A stretch of 64,000 nucleotides of DNA, taken from assembly GCA_963750075.1 (NCBI GenBank), contig CAVVPG010000002.1, forward strand, positions 496,001 through 560,000, given 5' to 3'. The position numbers were made by a program, and so were the translations under genes. This document shows positions 26,900 to 35,616 of the stretch, piece after piece. The DNA is from Bog-473 sp963750075. Lineage in GTDB: Bacteria; Actinomycetota; Acidimicrobiia; Acidimicrobiales; RAAP-2. A model generated the notes under the pieces. That model worked only from the letters and a program-made list of their open reading frames with translations. It searched no databases and was not told the DNA's origin. How positions within the stretch are numbered: position 1 is the first letter of the stretch; the number at the start of each line of letters is the position of its first letter.

Positions 26900-26994
26900 C
26901 GATCGTTCGATCGCGGCGGCCGTCTTTCGCGTTGTCGCTCCGCCCCGTCGTCGCTATGGTTGCGCTTTTCCCAGGCAGCATGCAGGAGCCGGAG

Positions 26995-27183
26995 ATGCAG
27001 AACCACCACCCCGACATCACCCAGCGCCCGGACCGGACGTGGGTGGTCGAGTGCGCGCAGTGCCGCAATGATCCGACGTCGGCCGTGCCGATCGGGATCG
27101 GGATGCCGCTGCAAGACCGGGAGACAGCGGAGCGGCTCCGCGACAATCACGCCGCGCGGCCCGTGCGGGCGGCGGCCTCGTAG
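26995..27183 (+). CDS. Small conserved-looking CxxC protein, unknown function
   Basis: A 62-residue protein beginning MQNHHPDITQRPDRTWVVEC. A single Cys-x-x-Cys pair (CAQC) lies near the middle, in a region that reads like half of a zinc ribbon or a redox pair, followed by DRETAERLRDNHAARPV. GGAG just before ATG 26995 sets the start; ATG 26932 would add a tail that looks non-coding. A soluble metal-binding or DNA-binding accessory protein is possible. I cannot assign a function. Confidence 0.65.
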   Translation: MQNHHPDITQRPDRTWVVECAQCRNDPTSAVPIGIGMPLQDRETAERLRDNHAARPVRAAAS

Positions 27184-27219
27184 GAGTCGTCCCGCCACGG
27201 CCGCGTCGCATCGCCAGCC

Positions 27220-27636
27220 GTGACGCCGGCGTCGCGTGGTCCTGAGCCGGCCGACGCCGGTGTCGTGACGAAGGCGAGCCCCCGGTCGGTGGGCGACACG
27301 GTCGCCCGCTTCCTCGACCTGCTCGGGTCGAAGGGCCTGAAGGTCTTCGCCGTCATCGACCAGCGCGCCGAGGCCCGCGCGGTCGGTCAGGATCTGCGCG
27401 AGACGACGCTCGTCCTCTTCGGGAACCCGGCCGCGGGGACCGGCGTCATGGACGCCGCGCCGCTGGCGGCGCTCGACCTGCCGCTCAAGGTGCTCGTCTG
27501 GTCCGACGCTGCGGGCGCCACGCAGGTGAGCTACACGGATCCGTCCGTCCTGGCGACCCGCTACGGCCTCGGCACCGACGCGGTGGCGCCCCTCGAGGGC
27601 ATCCACGCGCTGACCGACGCGCTCGTCGCCGGATAG
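27220..27636 (+). CDS. DUF302-family protein
   Basis: A 138-residue protein with the DUF302 pattern: VGDTVARFLDLLGSKGLKVFAVIDQRAEA at the N-terminal half, LVLFGNPAAGTGVM, and LPLKVLVWSDAAGATQVSYTDPSVLATRYGL. DUF302 proteins form small dimeric alpha/beta folds of unknown biochemical role, often near sulfur or metal stress genes. GTG 27220 is the likely start. A persulfide-type regulon lies 2.7 kb further on, which may or may not be related. Confidence 0.85.
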   Translation: MTPASRGPEPADAGVVTKASPRSVGDTVARFLDLLGSKGLKVFAVIDQRAEARAVGQDLRETTLVLFGNPAAGTGVMDAAPLAALDLPLKVLVWSDAAGATQVSYTDPSVLATRYGLGTDAVAPLEGIHALTDALVAG

Positions 27637-27661
27637 GCCCAGATCCGTCCACCTCGGCGGC

Positions 27662-27919
27662 TCAGGTCCTGAGCCCGAACCCCGCGTCGTGAAGGCGCAC
27701 GCAGAAACGCTCGGCTCCGAGCGATCGCTCGACCGAGTCGCGCAGTGCCCGGCCGTCGCCGTTGCCGTTGCCCGGATGAAACGAGGCGAAAATGGTGACG
27801 TTCACGACGCCGCCCCAGCCGCGGTCGATATCCACCCTGGTCACGGTGAAGTCCCCGTCGTCGGGGTGCGCGTCGCCCAGGGCCTGCAGGACGCGCTTGG
27901 TGACTCCGGCTCCGGGCAC
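27662..27919 (-). CDS. Small hypothetical protein
   Basis: An 85-residue protein with alternating strand-like segments (DFTVTRVDIDRGWGGVVNVTIFASF) and a C-terminal helix (RALRDSVERSLGAERFCVRLH). The composition and codon pattern look coding, and it fits the gap without overlapping DUF302. GTG 27919 follows GGAGGG closely. An inverted repeat lies just upstream. No family recognised. Confidence 0.6.
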   Translation of the reverse strand: MPGAGVTKRVLQALGDAHPDDGDFTVTRVDIDRGWGGVVNVTIFASFHPGNGNGDGRALRDSVERSLGAERFCVRLHDAGFGLRT

Positions 27920-27940
27920 CCCTCCATTATGGGGTTCCGA

Positions 27941-27960
27941 GACCCCCGGTCATAGGGGTC
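27941..27960. terminator. Inverted repeat between MMPL gene and small gene
   Basis: GACCCC (27941-27946) and GGGGTC (27955-27960) form a perfect 6-base stem with an 8-base loop. It lies 65 bases beyond the MMPL stop (28025, minus strand) and 22 bases upstream of the small gene at 27919. It can be read either as the MMPL terminator or as an operator of the small gene. Confidence 0.4.
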
Positions 27961-28024
27961 GATGGTCACCCTCTCGCCCAGGTGGGAACTTGGACCTCGT
28001 CCGGGGCGGGCGGAGCGGGTTCCG

Positions 28025-30250
28025 TCAGTGCGAGAAGCGCACCCTGGGCAGCATCCGCTCGAGGACGCGCGGCCGGTGCCAGATCGCATGTCCGCCGAGG
28101 CGGAGGAGGACGGGGAGCAGGACGAGCCGGACCAGGACCGCATCGAGCGCCACCGCCACGGCCAGGATCACGCCCATCTCCTTGGGGGCGAGCGGACCGG
28201 AGAGAGCGAAGGTCAGGAACACGGCGATCATGACCGCCGCGGCGGAGATCACCACCCGGCCCGAGGTGCGGACGGATCCGACCATGGCGTGCTCGGGGTC
28301 GGTGTGGGTCTCGTAGCGCTCCTTCGCCGCCGACAGCAGGAACAGCGTGTAGTCCATCGCCACGCCGAACACCATGGCGCCGAAGAAGATGGGCCCCCAC
28401 GCATCCACGAATCCCTGCGGGTGGAAGTTGAGCGGCCCGGCCAGGAACCCGTTCTGGAAGATGAGGCGCGCGATGCCGAAGGCCCCGGCGACCGAGAGCG
28501 CGGTGATGGCCACGCCGGCGGCGGCGATCAGAGGTGCTCCGAGCGCGATCAGGAGCAGCAGGAAGCCCATGGCGAGGAGGATGGCGACCACGACCGGCGC
28601 GGAGCGGGTGAGGGACTGCTGCAGGTCGTGGTTCTCGGCGGCGGCTCCGCCCACCAGCGAGCCGCCCGGGAGCTCCTGGCGGAGCCGGTCGATGGTGGCG
28701 CCCGTGGCCGTGGTCGACGGCCCCGTGGTGGGCACCACCTGGTCGAGCGCCCAGCCCCCACTCGACCCGGTCGGCACCACCGCCGCCACGCCGGGGTCGC
28801 GGGCCAGGGTGCCCAGCGCCGCGGCCTGGCCGGCTCGCGGGACGAGGACCTGCAGGGTGCCGGGCGCGCCGGGCCCGAAGGACGACACGACCTCGTCGTA
28901 ACCGACGCGCGCGTTGGCGGACGGGGGCACGATCGTGATGGACGGCATGTTGGTGCGCAATCCGATCACCGGCAGCGCGGCCAGGAGGAGGATGCCGAGC
29001 GCAGCCAGGCCGCTCCAGACGGGGTGGCGCCAGAGGAACCGACCCCACGCGTGCATCGTCCGGTCGAGCCGCCCCTCGCCCTCCGGCGTGAGCGGCGCGC
29101 CACGGCGCAGGCGGATACGGCCCGCGTTGATCCTTGTGCCGAGGCGGCCGAGCACGGCCGGCAGCAGCGTCAGAGTTGCGGCCAACACGGCGACGACGGC
29201 CAGCATGATGCCGAGCGCCATGCTGCGGAAGGCGGGGCTCGGGACGATGAGGATGGCCGCCAGTGCGCCCAGCACGGTGAGGGCGCTGAAGGCCACGGCC
29301 TTGCCCGCCGTGTCGAGCGTCTCGGCCACCGCGGCCACGACGACTTCCCGGTCACCCGGCTGCGCCCCCCGGCGCTGCAGTGCCGACCGGAAGCGCACCA
29401 CCAGGAACAGCGCGTAGTCGATGCCGAGCGCCAGCGCGAACATCAGGGCGAAGTTGAGGGCCCAGATGGAGACCGGCGTCACCTCGGTGAAGAGCACCAG
29501 TGCGCCGGCGGCGACCAGCAGGCCCACCATGGTCAGCAGGAGGGGCAGCCCGGCCGCCACGAGGCTCCCGAAGACGATGACGAGGATGGCGATCGTGACC
29601 GGCCACGAGAGCATCTCGGAGCGGAGCATGGCCGACCGGTTGGCGTCGTTGAAGTTCGCCCAGAGTGCGCTGTCACCGGTCAGGGTGGCCGAGATCCCCG
29701 GGCGCGAGAGCTGCTGCAACGGCCCGGCGAGGGCATCGGCCGCCTTCACCATGGCGTTGGGGTCGGACGCGGCGCCGGCGGTGACGATGCCGGTGCGGCC
29801 GTCCCGTGAGAGCGAGAGACCCGCCTGGGGCGGCACCACCGCCGAGACGCTGCGGTTCGACCGGAGCGTCTCGGTGACCCTGGCCACGACCTGCTGCGCG
29901 GCGGGATCGGACGCGATGGGACCGTGGTGGTCCACGATCACCACCTGCAGTGCGGTCGAGCCGAGGCCGGCGAAGTCGCGCTGCACGATGGCACGGGCGC
30001 GCACGGACTGGCTCGTCGAGTCCTGCCACCCGGCTCCGGCGAGGGCGTGCTCGACCCGCACGGCGAACACGCCGAAGGTGCCGATCACCACGAGCCAGAT
30101 CAAGACGACGGCACGAAGGTGGGTCGCCGTCCAGCGACCCAGCCGGGCCAGGGGACCGGGACGCCTCGGCGTGCCGGCGCCCTGGTGGTCGTCCGGCGCC
30201 ACTGGCGGGGCCGTGACCGTCACTGGCGGTTGCTCCATCGTCGATGCCAT
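28025..30250 (-). CDS. MMPL-family (RND superfamily) transporter
   Basis: A 741-residue membrane protein with two repeats, each of one helix, a large extracytoplasmic loop and about five more helices. The intramembrane segments ALNFALMFALALGIDYALFLVVRF and FGVAMDYTLFLLSAAKERYE carry the GxDY/AxDY-type proton-relay residues of MMPL proteins. Family members export lipids, siderophores or toxic small molecules. GGAGG precedes ATG 30250. The promoter is shared, over two palindromes, with the divergent CsoR/CstR-like regulator at 30364, so expression probably follows that sensor's signal. Confidence 0.93.
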   Translation of the reverse strand: MASTMEQPPVTVTAPPVAPDDHQGAGTPRRPGPLARLGRWTATHLRAVVLIWLVVIGTFGVFAVRVEHALAGAGWQDSTSQSVRARAIVQRDFAGLGSTALQVVIVDHHGPIASDPAAQQVVARVTETLRSNRSVSAVVPPQAGLSLSRDGRTGIVTAGAASDPNAMVKAADALAGPLQQLSRPGISATLTGDSALWANFNDANRSAMLRSEMLSWPVTIAILVIVFGSLVAAGLPLLLTMVGLLVAAGALVLFTEVTPVSIWALNFALMFALALGIDYALFLVVRFRSALQRRGAQPGDREVVVAAVAETLDTAGKAVAFSALTVLGALAAILIVPSPAFRSMALGIMLAVVAVLAATLTLLPAVLGRLGTRINAGRIRLRRGAPLTPEGEGRLDRTMHAWGRFLWRHPVWSGLAALGILLLAALPVIGLRTNMPSITIVPPSANARVGYDEVVSSFGPGAPGTLQVLVPRAGQAAALGTLARDPGVAAVVPTGSSGGWALDQVVPTTGPSTTATGATIDRLRQELPGGSLVGGAAAENHDLQQSLTRSAPVVVAILLAMGFLLLLIALGAPLIAAAGVAITALSVAGAFGIARLIFQNGFLAGPLNFHPQGFVDAWGPIFFGAMVFGVAMDYTLFLLSAAKERYETHTDPEHAMVGSVRTSGRVVISAAAVMIAVFLTFALSGPLAPKEMGVILAVAVALDAVLVRLVLLPVLLRLGGHAIWHRPRVLERMLPRVRFSH

Positions 30251-30275
30251 TCCGGCCCTCCTCCGTCTCCCACAG

Positions 30276-30328
30276 ATACCCCAAGGGGTATGCTAGCACG
30301 GTTGTCCATATACCGGTAGGGGTATATG
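30276..30328. promoter_or_regulatory. Two CsoR/CstR-type palindromic operators
   Basis: The first is ATACCCC-AA-GGGGTAT at 30276-30291, a perfect 7-base-arm palindrome. The second is CATATACC (30307-30314) with GGTATATG (30321-30328) around GGTAGG. A/T-flanked G/C-tract inverted repeats of this kind are the known sites of CsoR-family repressors. They lie between the MMPL start (30250) and the regulator start (30364) and can govern both directions. Confidence 0.85.
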
Positions 30329-30363
30329 ATGCAAAGGTCCGACATCGCAACCGAAGGAGCGAC

Positions 30364-30633
30364 ATGCAGCTGCCCGACGAGGTCACGCACGACGTGCGGA
30401 AGCGCCTGCACCGGGTGGTGGGCCAGCTCGAGGGCATCGAGCGCATGCTGGACGACGGCCGCGAGTGCCGGGACGTCGTGACGCAGATCTCCGCGGCGAC
30501 CAAGGCACTCGAGCAGGCGGGCTTCCGCCTCGTCGCGGCAGGGCTCACCTACTGTCTGGCCAATCCCGCGGAGGCGGAGTCCGACGGCTACCCGCTCGAA
30601 GAGGTCCAGCGCATGTTCATGAAGCTGGCGTGA
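30364..30633 (+). CDS. CsoR-family regulator, CstR-like (persulfide-sensing type)
   Basis: An 89-residue all-helical CsoR-family repressor (RKRLHRVVGQLEGIERMLDD) from ATG 30364. The copper-sensing triad of CsoR is Cys-His-Cys. Here the two cysteines remain (C35 in RECRDV, C64 in LTYCL), but the His position is Gly60. This Cys-x-Cys-only pattern matches CstR proteins that sense persulfides rather than copper. The next gene encodes a CoA-disulfide reductase-rhodanese fusion, which agrees with that reading. It probably represses itself, that enzyme and the divergent MMPL transporter. Confidence 0.88.
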   Translation: MQLPDEVTHDVRKRLHRVVGQLEGIERMLDDGRECRDVVTQISAATKALEQAGFRLVAAGLTYCLANPAEAESDGYPLEEVQRMFMKLA

Positions 30634-30635
30634 CG

Positions 30636-32312
30636 ATGGGCGGGCGCCGGATCGTGATCGTGGGCGGGGTGGCCGGGGGGATGTCCGCCGCCACCCGGCT
30701 CCGGCGGCTCGACGAGGGGGCGTCGATCATCGTGCTCGAGCGCTCGGGTCACGTGTCCTACGCCAACTGCGGCCTCCCGTACTTCGTCGGAGGTGTGATC
30801 GAGGACGAGGACGACTTGTTGCTGCAGACGCCGGAGCGCCTCTTCGACCGGTTCCGCCTCGACGTCCGGGTGGGCAGTGAGGTGGTCGCCATCGACCCGG
30901 CCGGGCACGCCGTCACCGTGCGGGCGACCGGCGGCGGCGCGACGTCGGAGATCCCGTACGACGCGCTCGTCCTCAGCCCGGGGGCGGCGCCGGTCAGGCC
31001 TCCGCTCCCCGGGTTCGACCGGGTACGCGTCCTGCGCACGGTCGAAGACGCCGAACTGCTGGCCGACGACGCCCGGGGAATGCCGCGGACGGCCGTCGTC
31101 ATCGGGGCGGGGTTCGTCGGCCTCGAGACGGCCGAGAACCTGGCCCACCTGGGGATCGAGACCACCGTGGTCGAGGCGGCAGCGCAGGTGCTCACCCCGC
31201 TCGACCCCGAGATGGCCGTCCTGGTGGCGGCCGAGCTCGTGGCGCAGGGCGTGGTGGTCAGGACCGGAGGCGGCGTCACCGAGGTGACCGGCAGCGGAGT
31301 CGTGCTGGCCGACGGCAGCCTCGTCCCGGGCGATCTGGTGGTCGCCGCCATCGGCGTGCGACCCGATGTGCGCCTCGCGCAGATGGCTGGACTGGCACTC
31401 GGGCCCCAGGGGGGCATCGTGGTCGACGCCGACGGGCGCACCAGCGCCGCCGACGTCTATGCCGTCGGCGACGCCGTCGAGAAGGCGGACTCGGTCGGTG
31501 GGGGCTCGTCCCTCATCGCCCTGGCCAACATCGCCAACCGGCAGGGACGCCGCGTCGCCGACGCCATCTGCGGCCTCCCCGTGCGTCCCGCCGCGTCGCA
31601 AGGCACGGCCATCGTCAAGGTGTTCGGGGTGACTGCCGCCATGACCGGGTGGAACGAGCGCCGGCTGCAGGCGGCCGGGCGGCGTTACCGGGTGATGCAC
31701 TCCCACCCGATGAGCCACGCCGGCTACTACCCGGGAGCCGAGCCGATGACGCTCAAACTGCTCTTCGACCCCGACGACGGCGCCATCCTGGGAGCGCAGG
31801 CGGTGGGCGGGTCGGGAGTCGACAAGCGGATCGACGTGCTGGCGACGGCGATGGCGGCCGGGCTGACCGCCGAGGCCCTGGCCGACCTGGAGCTCGCGTA
31901 CGCCCCACCCTTCTCCTCGGCCAAGGACCCGGTCAACATGCTCGGCTACATGGCCGAGAACCTGATGTCCGGCGAGTGCGACGTCGTCGAAGCCGCCGAG
32001 CTGCCGGGGCTCGTCGGGCAGGGGTGGACGCTCCTGGACGTGCGCACGAAGGACGAGCACGCCCGAGGTTCCATCCCCGGCAGCGTCAACGCCCCGCTCG
32101 ATGCCCTCCGCCAGGAGCTCGGCTCGCTCGGTCCCGGGCCGTTCGTCGTCTTCTGTGAGGTGGGTCAGCGAGGCCACACGGCCACGATGCTCCTGCACGA
32201 GCTGGGCCTGGCGGCGCGGAATCTCGATGGCGGGTACCAGACGTGGTGCGCGGCGGACGCCGCGGCGGCAGGGGACCCGGGACGGCTGAACCGGGTGCCG
32301 GCTCCGGCGTGA
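30636..32312 (+). CDS. CoA-disulfide reductase/NADH oxidase-like flavoprotein with C-terminal rhodanese domain
   Basis: A 558-residue two-domain enzyme. The FAD/NAD(P) part begins IVIVGGVAGGMSAATRLRR and has the single active Cys in SYANCGLPYF (C45), as in CoA-disulfide reductases. It continues through NAD and dimerisation domains to about residue 450. The final ~100 residues are a rhodanese domain (TLLDVRTKDEHARGSIPGS) with Cys507 in FCEVGQRGHTA. Such fusions reduce CoA- or glutathione-persulfides and polysulfides. The start is ATG 30636, or GTG 30630 overlapping the regulator stop. It belongs to the persulfide-type regulon of the upstream repressor. Confidence 0.93.
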   Translation: MGGRRIVIVGGVAGGMSAATRLRRLDEGASIIVLERSGHVSYANCGLPYFVGGVIEDEDDLLLQTPERLFDRFRLDVRVGSEVVAIDPAGHAVTVRATGGGATSEIPYDALVLSPGAAPVRPPLPGFDRVRVLRTVEDAELLADDARGMPRTAVVIGAGFVGLETAENLAHLGIETTVVEAAAQVLTPLDPEMAVLVAAELVAQGVVVRTGGGVTEVTGSGVVLADGSLVPGDLVVAAIGVRPDVRLAQMAGLALGPQGGIVVDADGRTSAADVYAVGDAVEKADSVGGGSSLIALANIANRQGRRVADAICGLPVRPAASQGTAIVKVFGVTAAMTGWNERRLQAAGRRYRVMHSHPMSHAGYYPGAEPMTLKLLFDPDDGAILGAQAVGGSGVDKRIDVLATAMAAGLTAEALADLELAYAPPFSSAKDPVNMLGYMAENLMSGECDVVEAAELPGLVGQGWTLLDVRTKDEHARGSIPGSVNAPLDALRQELGSLGPGPFVVFCEVGQRGHTATMLLHELGLAARNLDGGYQTWCAADAAAAGDPGRLNRVPAPA

Positions 32313-32319
32313 CGGCGGT

Positions 32320-33309
32320 CTAGGGGCTGGATTCGGTCGCAGTGACGGTGGATGGCGTGCCGATCAGCTTCGCCGAGAATTTCACCGCCTTGACGGCGCT
32401 CGTCGCGGCCGTCTGCAGCGTGGCGCCGATGACGATCAGGATGATGCCCAGCCAGAACAGGTAGTGCCAGCCGAGCATCAAGATGCCCAAGCGACCCAGC
32501 ATGTAGGGCGGGGAGCACACCACCGCGCCGACGGCGCCTCCGACCGCGGTGGCGGCCAGCTTGTCCCGGGTGTTCTTGCTCTTTTCGATCCCCACGATCC
32601 GGGCCGGCACGGCCAGGTAGAGCAACATCATGAGGCCGACGACGATGCTCTGACTTATGGCGAACGGCCAGCGGCCCCAGCGGGTCGCGATGAGGGACGA
32701 GAAGGCGAGGGCGAGGCCGATCAGGCAGCCCCAGGACAGGATCACCCGGAGGTGGCGTTTGGCCTGGCCGAAGGCCGGGCGGATCTCTGGCTGGCCGGGC
32801 TTGGAGATCGCAAAGGCGAAGACGCCGTTGAGGTAGAAGCTGGCTGCGGTGAGGGCGACGACCCCCAGCACGGCCGGGATGAGGACGGGCCCGCGTAGGA
32901 CGTGGAACTGCTTGCCGTGCAGCAGGTGGACCTTGATGTCGAGCATCGCGATCCAGATCCACATGGCCGGCACGATCTGCACCAACGTGAGGCGCCAGTT
33001 GGTGACGAGGAGTTTCAGGCCCTGGAACAACATGAGGAAGGCGCCCACGATCAGGGCCAGCGGAGCGAGCCAGCGGCTGCGGTTGCTGAGCTGGAGCACC
33101 GCCTGCTCGACGGCCTTGTCGTCACTCCGATTGATGGCGTCGATCAGCCCGCCGATCCCCGCCACGACGCGCTGCCGGCGCTTGGCGGGAGCGCCCGCCG
33201 GTTCCGGCCCACCGGGCGCGGTGTCATCGTCGCCGGCGGCGCTCGGGGTCTCTTGGTCCACCGTCACTTGTCGTTCCTCACCGTCGCCGGCCTTCGGGTT
33301 CCCCGTCAT
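32320..33309 (-). CDS. Multi-pass membrane protein of unknown function
   Basis: A 329-residue protein. The first ~75 residues are acidic and Pro/Ala-rich (probably disordered, cytoplasmic), then about six hydrophobic helices (for example WLAPLALIVGAFLMLFQGLKLLV and PVLIPAVLGVVALTAASFYL). ATG 33309 is chosen; longer versions would run into the promoter of the divergent gene. It converges with the reductase-rhodanese gene, 7 bases between stops. I do not recognise the family. Confidence 0.75.
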   Translation of the reverse strand: MTGNPKAGDGEERQVTVDQETPSAAGDDDTAPGGPEPAGAPAKRRQRVVAGIGGLIDAINRSDDKAVEQAVLQLSNRSRWLAPLALIVGAFLMLFQGLKLLVTNWRLTLVQIVPAMWIWIAMLDIKVHLLHGKQFHVLRGPVLIPAVLGVVALTAASFYLNGVFAFAISKPGQPEIRPAFGQAKRHLRVILSWGCLIGLALAFSSLIATRWGRWPFAISQSIVVGLMMLLYLAVPARIVGIEKSKNTRDKLAATAVGGAVGAVVCSPPYMLGRLGILMLGWHYLFWLGIILIVIGATLQTAATSAVKAVKFSAKLIGTPSTVTATESSP

Positions 33310-33434
33310 TGTGGCCGCGACCAGGGGGTGACGAAAGGGTCGAAGGTCACGCGGGCTGCCGACGATCCCGAACCTGCGTAGCCTCGTCCCCGGCACGACG
33401 GCGCCCTCGGCGACGTCCAGGGAGGTGGCCGACG

Positions 33435-34898
33435 ATGGCGATCGACAAGGGGATCAGGCTGGCGGACACCCCGGCGCCGCAGGCGCTCCCGCACCTGAGT
33501 GAGGTCCAGAGCAGGGCGAAGGGCAAGGCGGCGCGGGCCAAGGTGCCGCGGGACAGCCACGCCGCGTTCGATCCGCCGCCCGAACGCCCCGACCCCGTCG
33601 CGCTGCTCGAGGAGCAGGCCGCGACACGCGTGCCCGATCTCGTGCCCATCCGCTACGGGCGGATGCTCGTGTCCCCCTTCACCTTCTTCAGGGGGGCCGC
33701 GCTGATCATGGCGTCGGACCTCTCGACCACGCCGCGCTCGGGCCTGACCGCCCAGATCTGCGGCGACGCCCACCTGTCCAACTTCGGGGTGTTCGGCTCG
33801 CCCGAGCGCCAACTGGTCTTCGACTGCAACGACTTCGACGAGACGCTCCCGGGTCCCTGGGAGTGGGACATCAAGCGCCTGGCGGCAAGCATCGTCGTCG
33901 CCGGTCGCCAGCGCGGCTTCTCGAGGGGTGTGCGCACCGAGGCGGTGGTCGGCCTCGGGCGGGTGTACCGGGAGGCCATGCGGCAGATGGCGGCCATGAC
34001 GAACCTCGAGGTCTGGTACAGCCGGGTGGAGATCGAAGGAATGGTGGCCCTCCTCCAGGAGCGTGCCGCCGCCACCGGATCCAAGGCCGAGGCACACATG
34101 GCGGCCACCGCCACCAAGCTGACCGAGAAGGCGCACACCAAGGACTCCATGAAGGCCTTGGACAAACTCACCTACGTCGTCGACGGGGAGCGGCGGATCA
34201 TCAGCGACCCGCCGCTGATCGTGCCGGTCACCGAGCTGTTCCCCGAGGTGGTGAGCGAGGCGATGGTGGAGCTGTTCCACGGCGTCATCCGCAAGTACCG
34301 CCAGAGCCTGCCGACCGACCGCCGGCACCTGCTCGAGAAGTTCCAGTTCAGTCAGATGGCCCGCAAGGTCGTGGGTGTGGGCAGCGTGGGGACCCGGGCC
34401 TGGATCGTCCTCCTCCACGGCCCCCGCCACGAGGACGTCCTGTTCCTGCAGGCGAAGGAGGCCGAGGCGTCTGTGCTCGAGCGGTTCACCAAGAAGAGCA
34501 CGTACCCGAACCATGGTGCCCGCGTGGTGGCCGGGCAGCGGCTCATGCAGGCCAGCAGCGACATCTTCCTGGGCTGGCAGCGCGCCGACGGCCTCGACGG
34601 CGTGAGCCGTGACTATTACATCCGCCAGCTCTCGGACTGGAAGGGGTCGGTCGACCCCGACAGCGCCATCCCCCAGGGCATGACGCTCTACGGGGAGCTG
34701 TGCGCCCACACGCTGGCCCGGGCCCACGCCCGCTCGGGGGACCGGATCGCCATGGCGTCGTACCTGGGCAACAACCCGTCATTCGAGAAGGCGCTGGCCA
34801 AGTTCGCCGAGTCCTACGCGGACCAGAACGAGCGGGACTACGAGGCGTTCGCCGCCGCCTGCCGGAGCGGGCGGCTCCACGCCGAGGAGGGGGTCTGA
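33435..34898 (+). CDS. DUF2252-family protein (kinase-like fold)
   Basis: A 487-residue DUF2252 protein. It carries the family landmarks RYGRMLVSPFTFFRGAA, ICGDAHLSNFGVFGSP and FDCNDFDETLPGPWEWDIKRL. The GDAHxxN and DFD pieces resemble the catalytic and metal loops of aminoglycoside-kinase-fold enzymes, so phosphotransfer is plausible but not shown for the family. ATG 33435 follows GGAGG and matches the family length. It is divergent from the membrane gene at 33309. Confidence 0.9.
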   Translation: MAIDKGIRLADTPAPQALPHLSEVQSRAKGKAARAKVPRDSHAAFDPPPERPDPVALLEEQAATRVPDLVPIRYGRMLVSPFTFFRGAALIMASDLSTTPRSGLTAQICGDAHLSNFGVFGSPERQLVFDCNDFDETLPGPWEWDIKRLAASIVVAGRQRGFSRGVRTEAVVGLGRVYREAMRQMAAMTNLEVWYSRVEIEGMVALLQERAAATGSKAEAHMAATATKLTEKAHTKDSMKALDKLTYVVDGERRIISDPPLIVPVTELFPEVVSEAMVELFHGVIRKYRQSLPTDRRHLLEKFQFSQMARKVVGVGSVGTRAWIVLLHGPRHEDVLFLQAKEAEASVLERFTKKSTYPNHGARVVAGQRLMQASSDIFLGWQRADGLDGVSRDYYIRQLSDWKGSVDPDSAIPQGMTLYGELCAHTLARAHARSGDRIAMASYLGNNPSFEKALAKFAESYADQNERDYEAFAAACRSGRLHAEEGV

Positions 34899-35155
34899 GG
34901 GGAGCCGGCGCCGGCCCGCCGCGCCGGTCCGGGCGGCCCCAGGGCGGCGGCGTGCTCCACGTCACATGCGCGAACCCGGTCGCGGCACCGTGGGTCACGA
35001 CCAAATCGCGCCGTCGTGGCTTTCGAAACGTCGTGAAAGGGTCGTGGTTTGTGAAATTCGAGCTTGTGCCGACGGGTGAGCGATGCAATGGTGAGGGGGA
35101 AGACCTGGCCGCGGGCCGGGATCATCGCCAAGCCACCACGACATAAGGAGTCCGA

Positions 35156-35557
35156 ATGCTTGCCGCCAGCTACCAATACCCGATCCTCGATTTCTTCCTG
35201 ACGATGCTGTACTTCTTCCTGTTCATCATCTGGATCTGGTTGCTGATCATGGTGTTCGTCGACATCTTCCGCAGCCACGACATGGGTGGCGTCGCCAAGG
35301 CGCTCTGGGTGATCTTCGTCATCGTCCTTCCCTTCCTCGGGGTGTTCGTGTACCTGATCGCCCGCGGCGACAAGATGCACGAGCACGCGGCGACCGAGGC
35401 GGCCCAGCAGCAGAAGGCCTTCGACGACTACGTCAAGCAGGCGGCCTCCGCCCCGAGCAGCGCGGATCAACTCGCCAAGCTCGCCGACCTCAAGTCGCAG
35501 GGTGTTCTCACGGACGCCGAGTTCGAGGCGCAGAAGTCGAAGATCTTGGCCAGCTGA
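35156..35557 (+). CDS. PLDc_N-type membrane protein with C-terminal SHOCT domain (paralogue of 17090)
   Basis: A 133-residue protein nearly superimposable on the one at 17090: the same MLYFFLFIIWIWLLIMVF helix, RSHDMGG loop, FLGVFVYLIARG helix end, Gln-rich linker and SHOCT tail (DLKSQGVLTDAEFEAQK). Even the ribosome site (AAGGAGT) is alike. Two membrane helices should leave the SHOCT tail in the cytoplasm. It heads a tight cluster with DUF6325, another SHOCT gene and a small basic protein. The 257 bases upstream show no other gene. Confidence 0.9.
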   Translation: MLAASYQYPILDFFLTMLYFFLFIIWIWLLIMVFVDIFRSHDMGGVAKALWVIFVIVLPFLGVFVYLIARGDKMHEHAATEAAQQQKAFDDYVKQAASAPSSADQLAKLADLKSQGVLTDAEFEAQKSKILAS

Positions 35558-35616
35558 CGCGCATTCGCGCCGTACGATTGACCCGACAGACAGACCAATA
35601 GAGCGGAGGAGACCTC

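Noticed and set aside
27962..29809. A 615-codon open frame on the plus strand
   Set aside because: It is antisense to the MMPL transporter. The Gly/Arg/His/Asp-rich translation shows no domain, while the minus strand gives a complete membrane protein.
30364..30633. Copper-sensing CsoR assignment
   Set aside because: The His of the Cys-His-Cys copper site is Gly60, and the neighbour is a persulfide-type enzyme rather than a copper ATPase.
33306..34727. A 473-codon minus-strand frame over the DUF2252 gene
   Set aside because: The composition is a shadow of the DUF2252 codons; no motif is recognisable.
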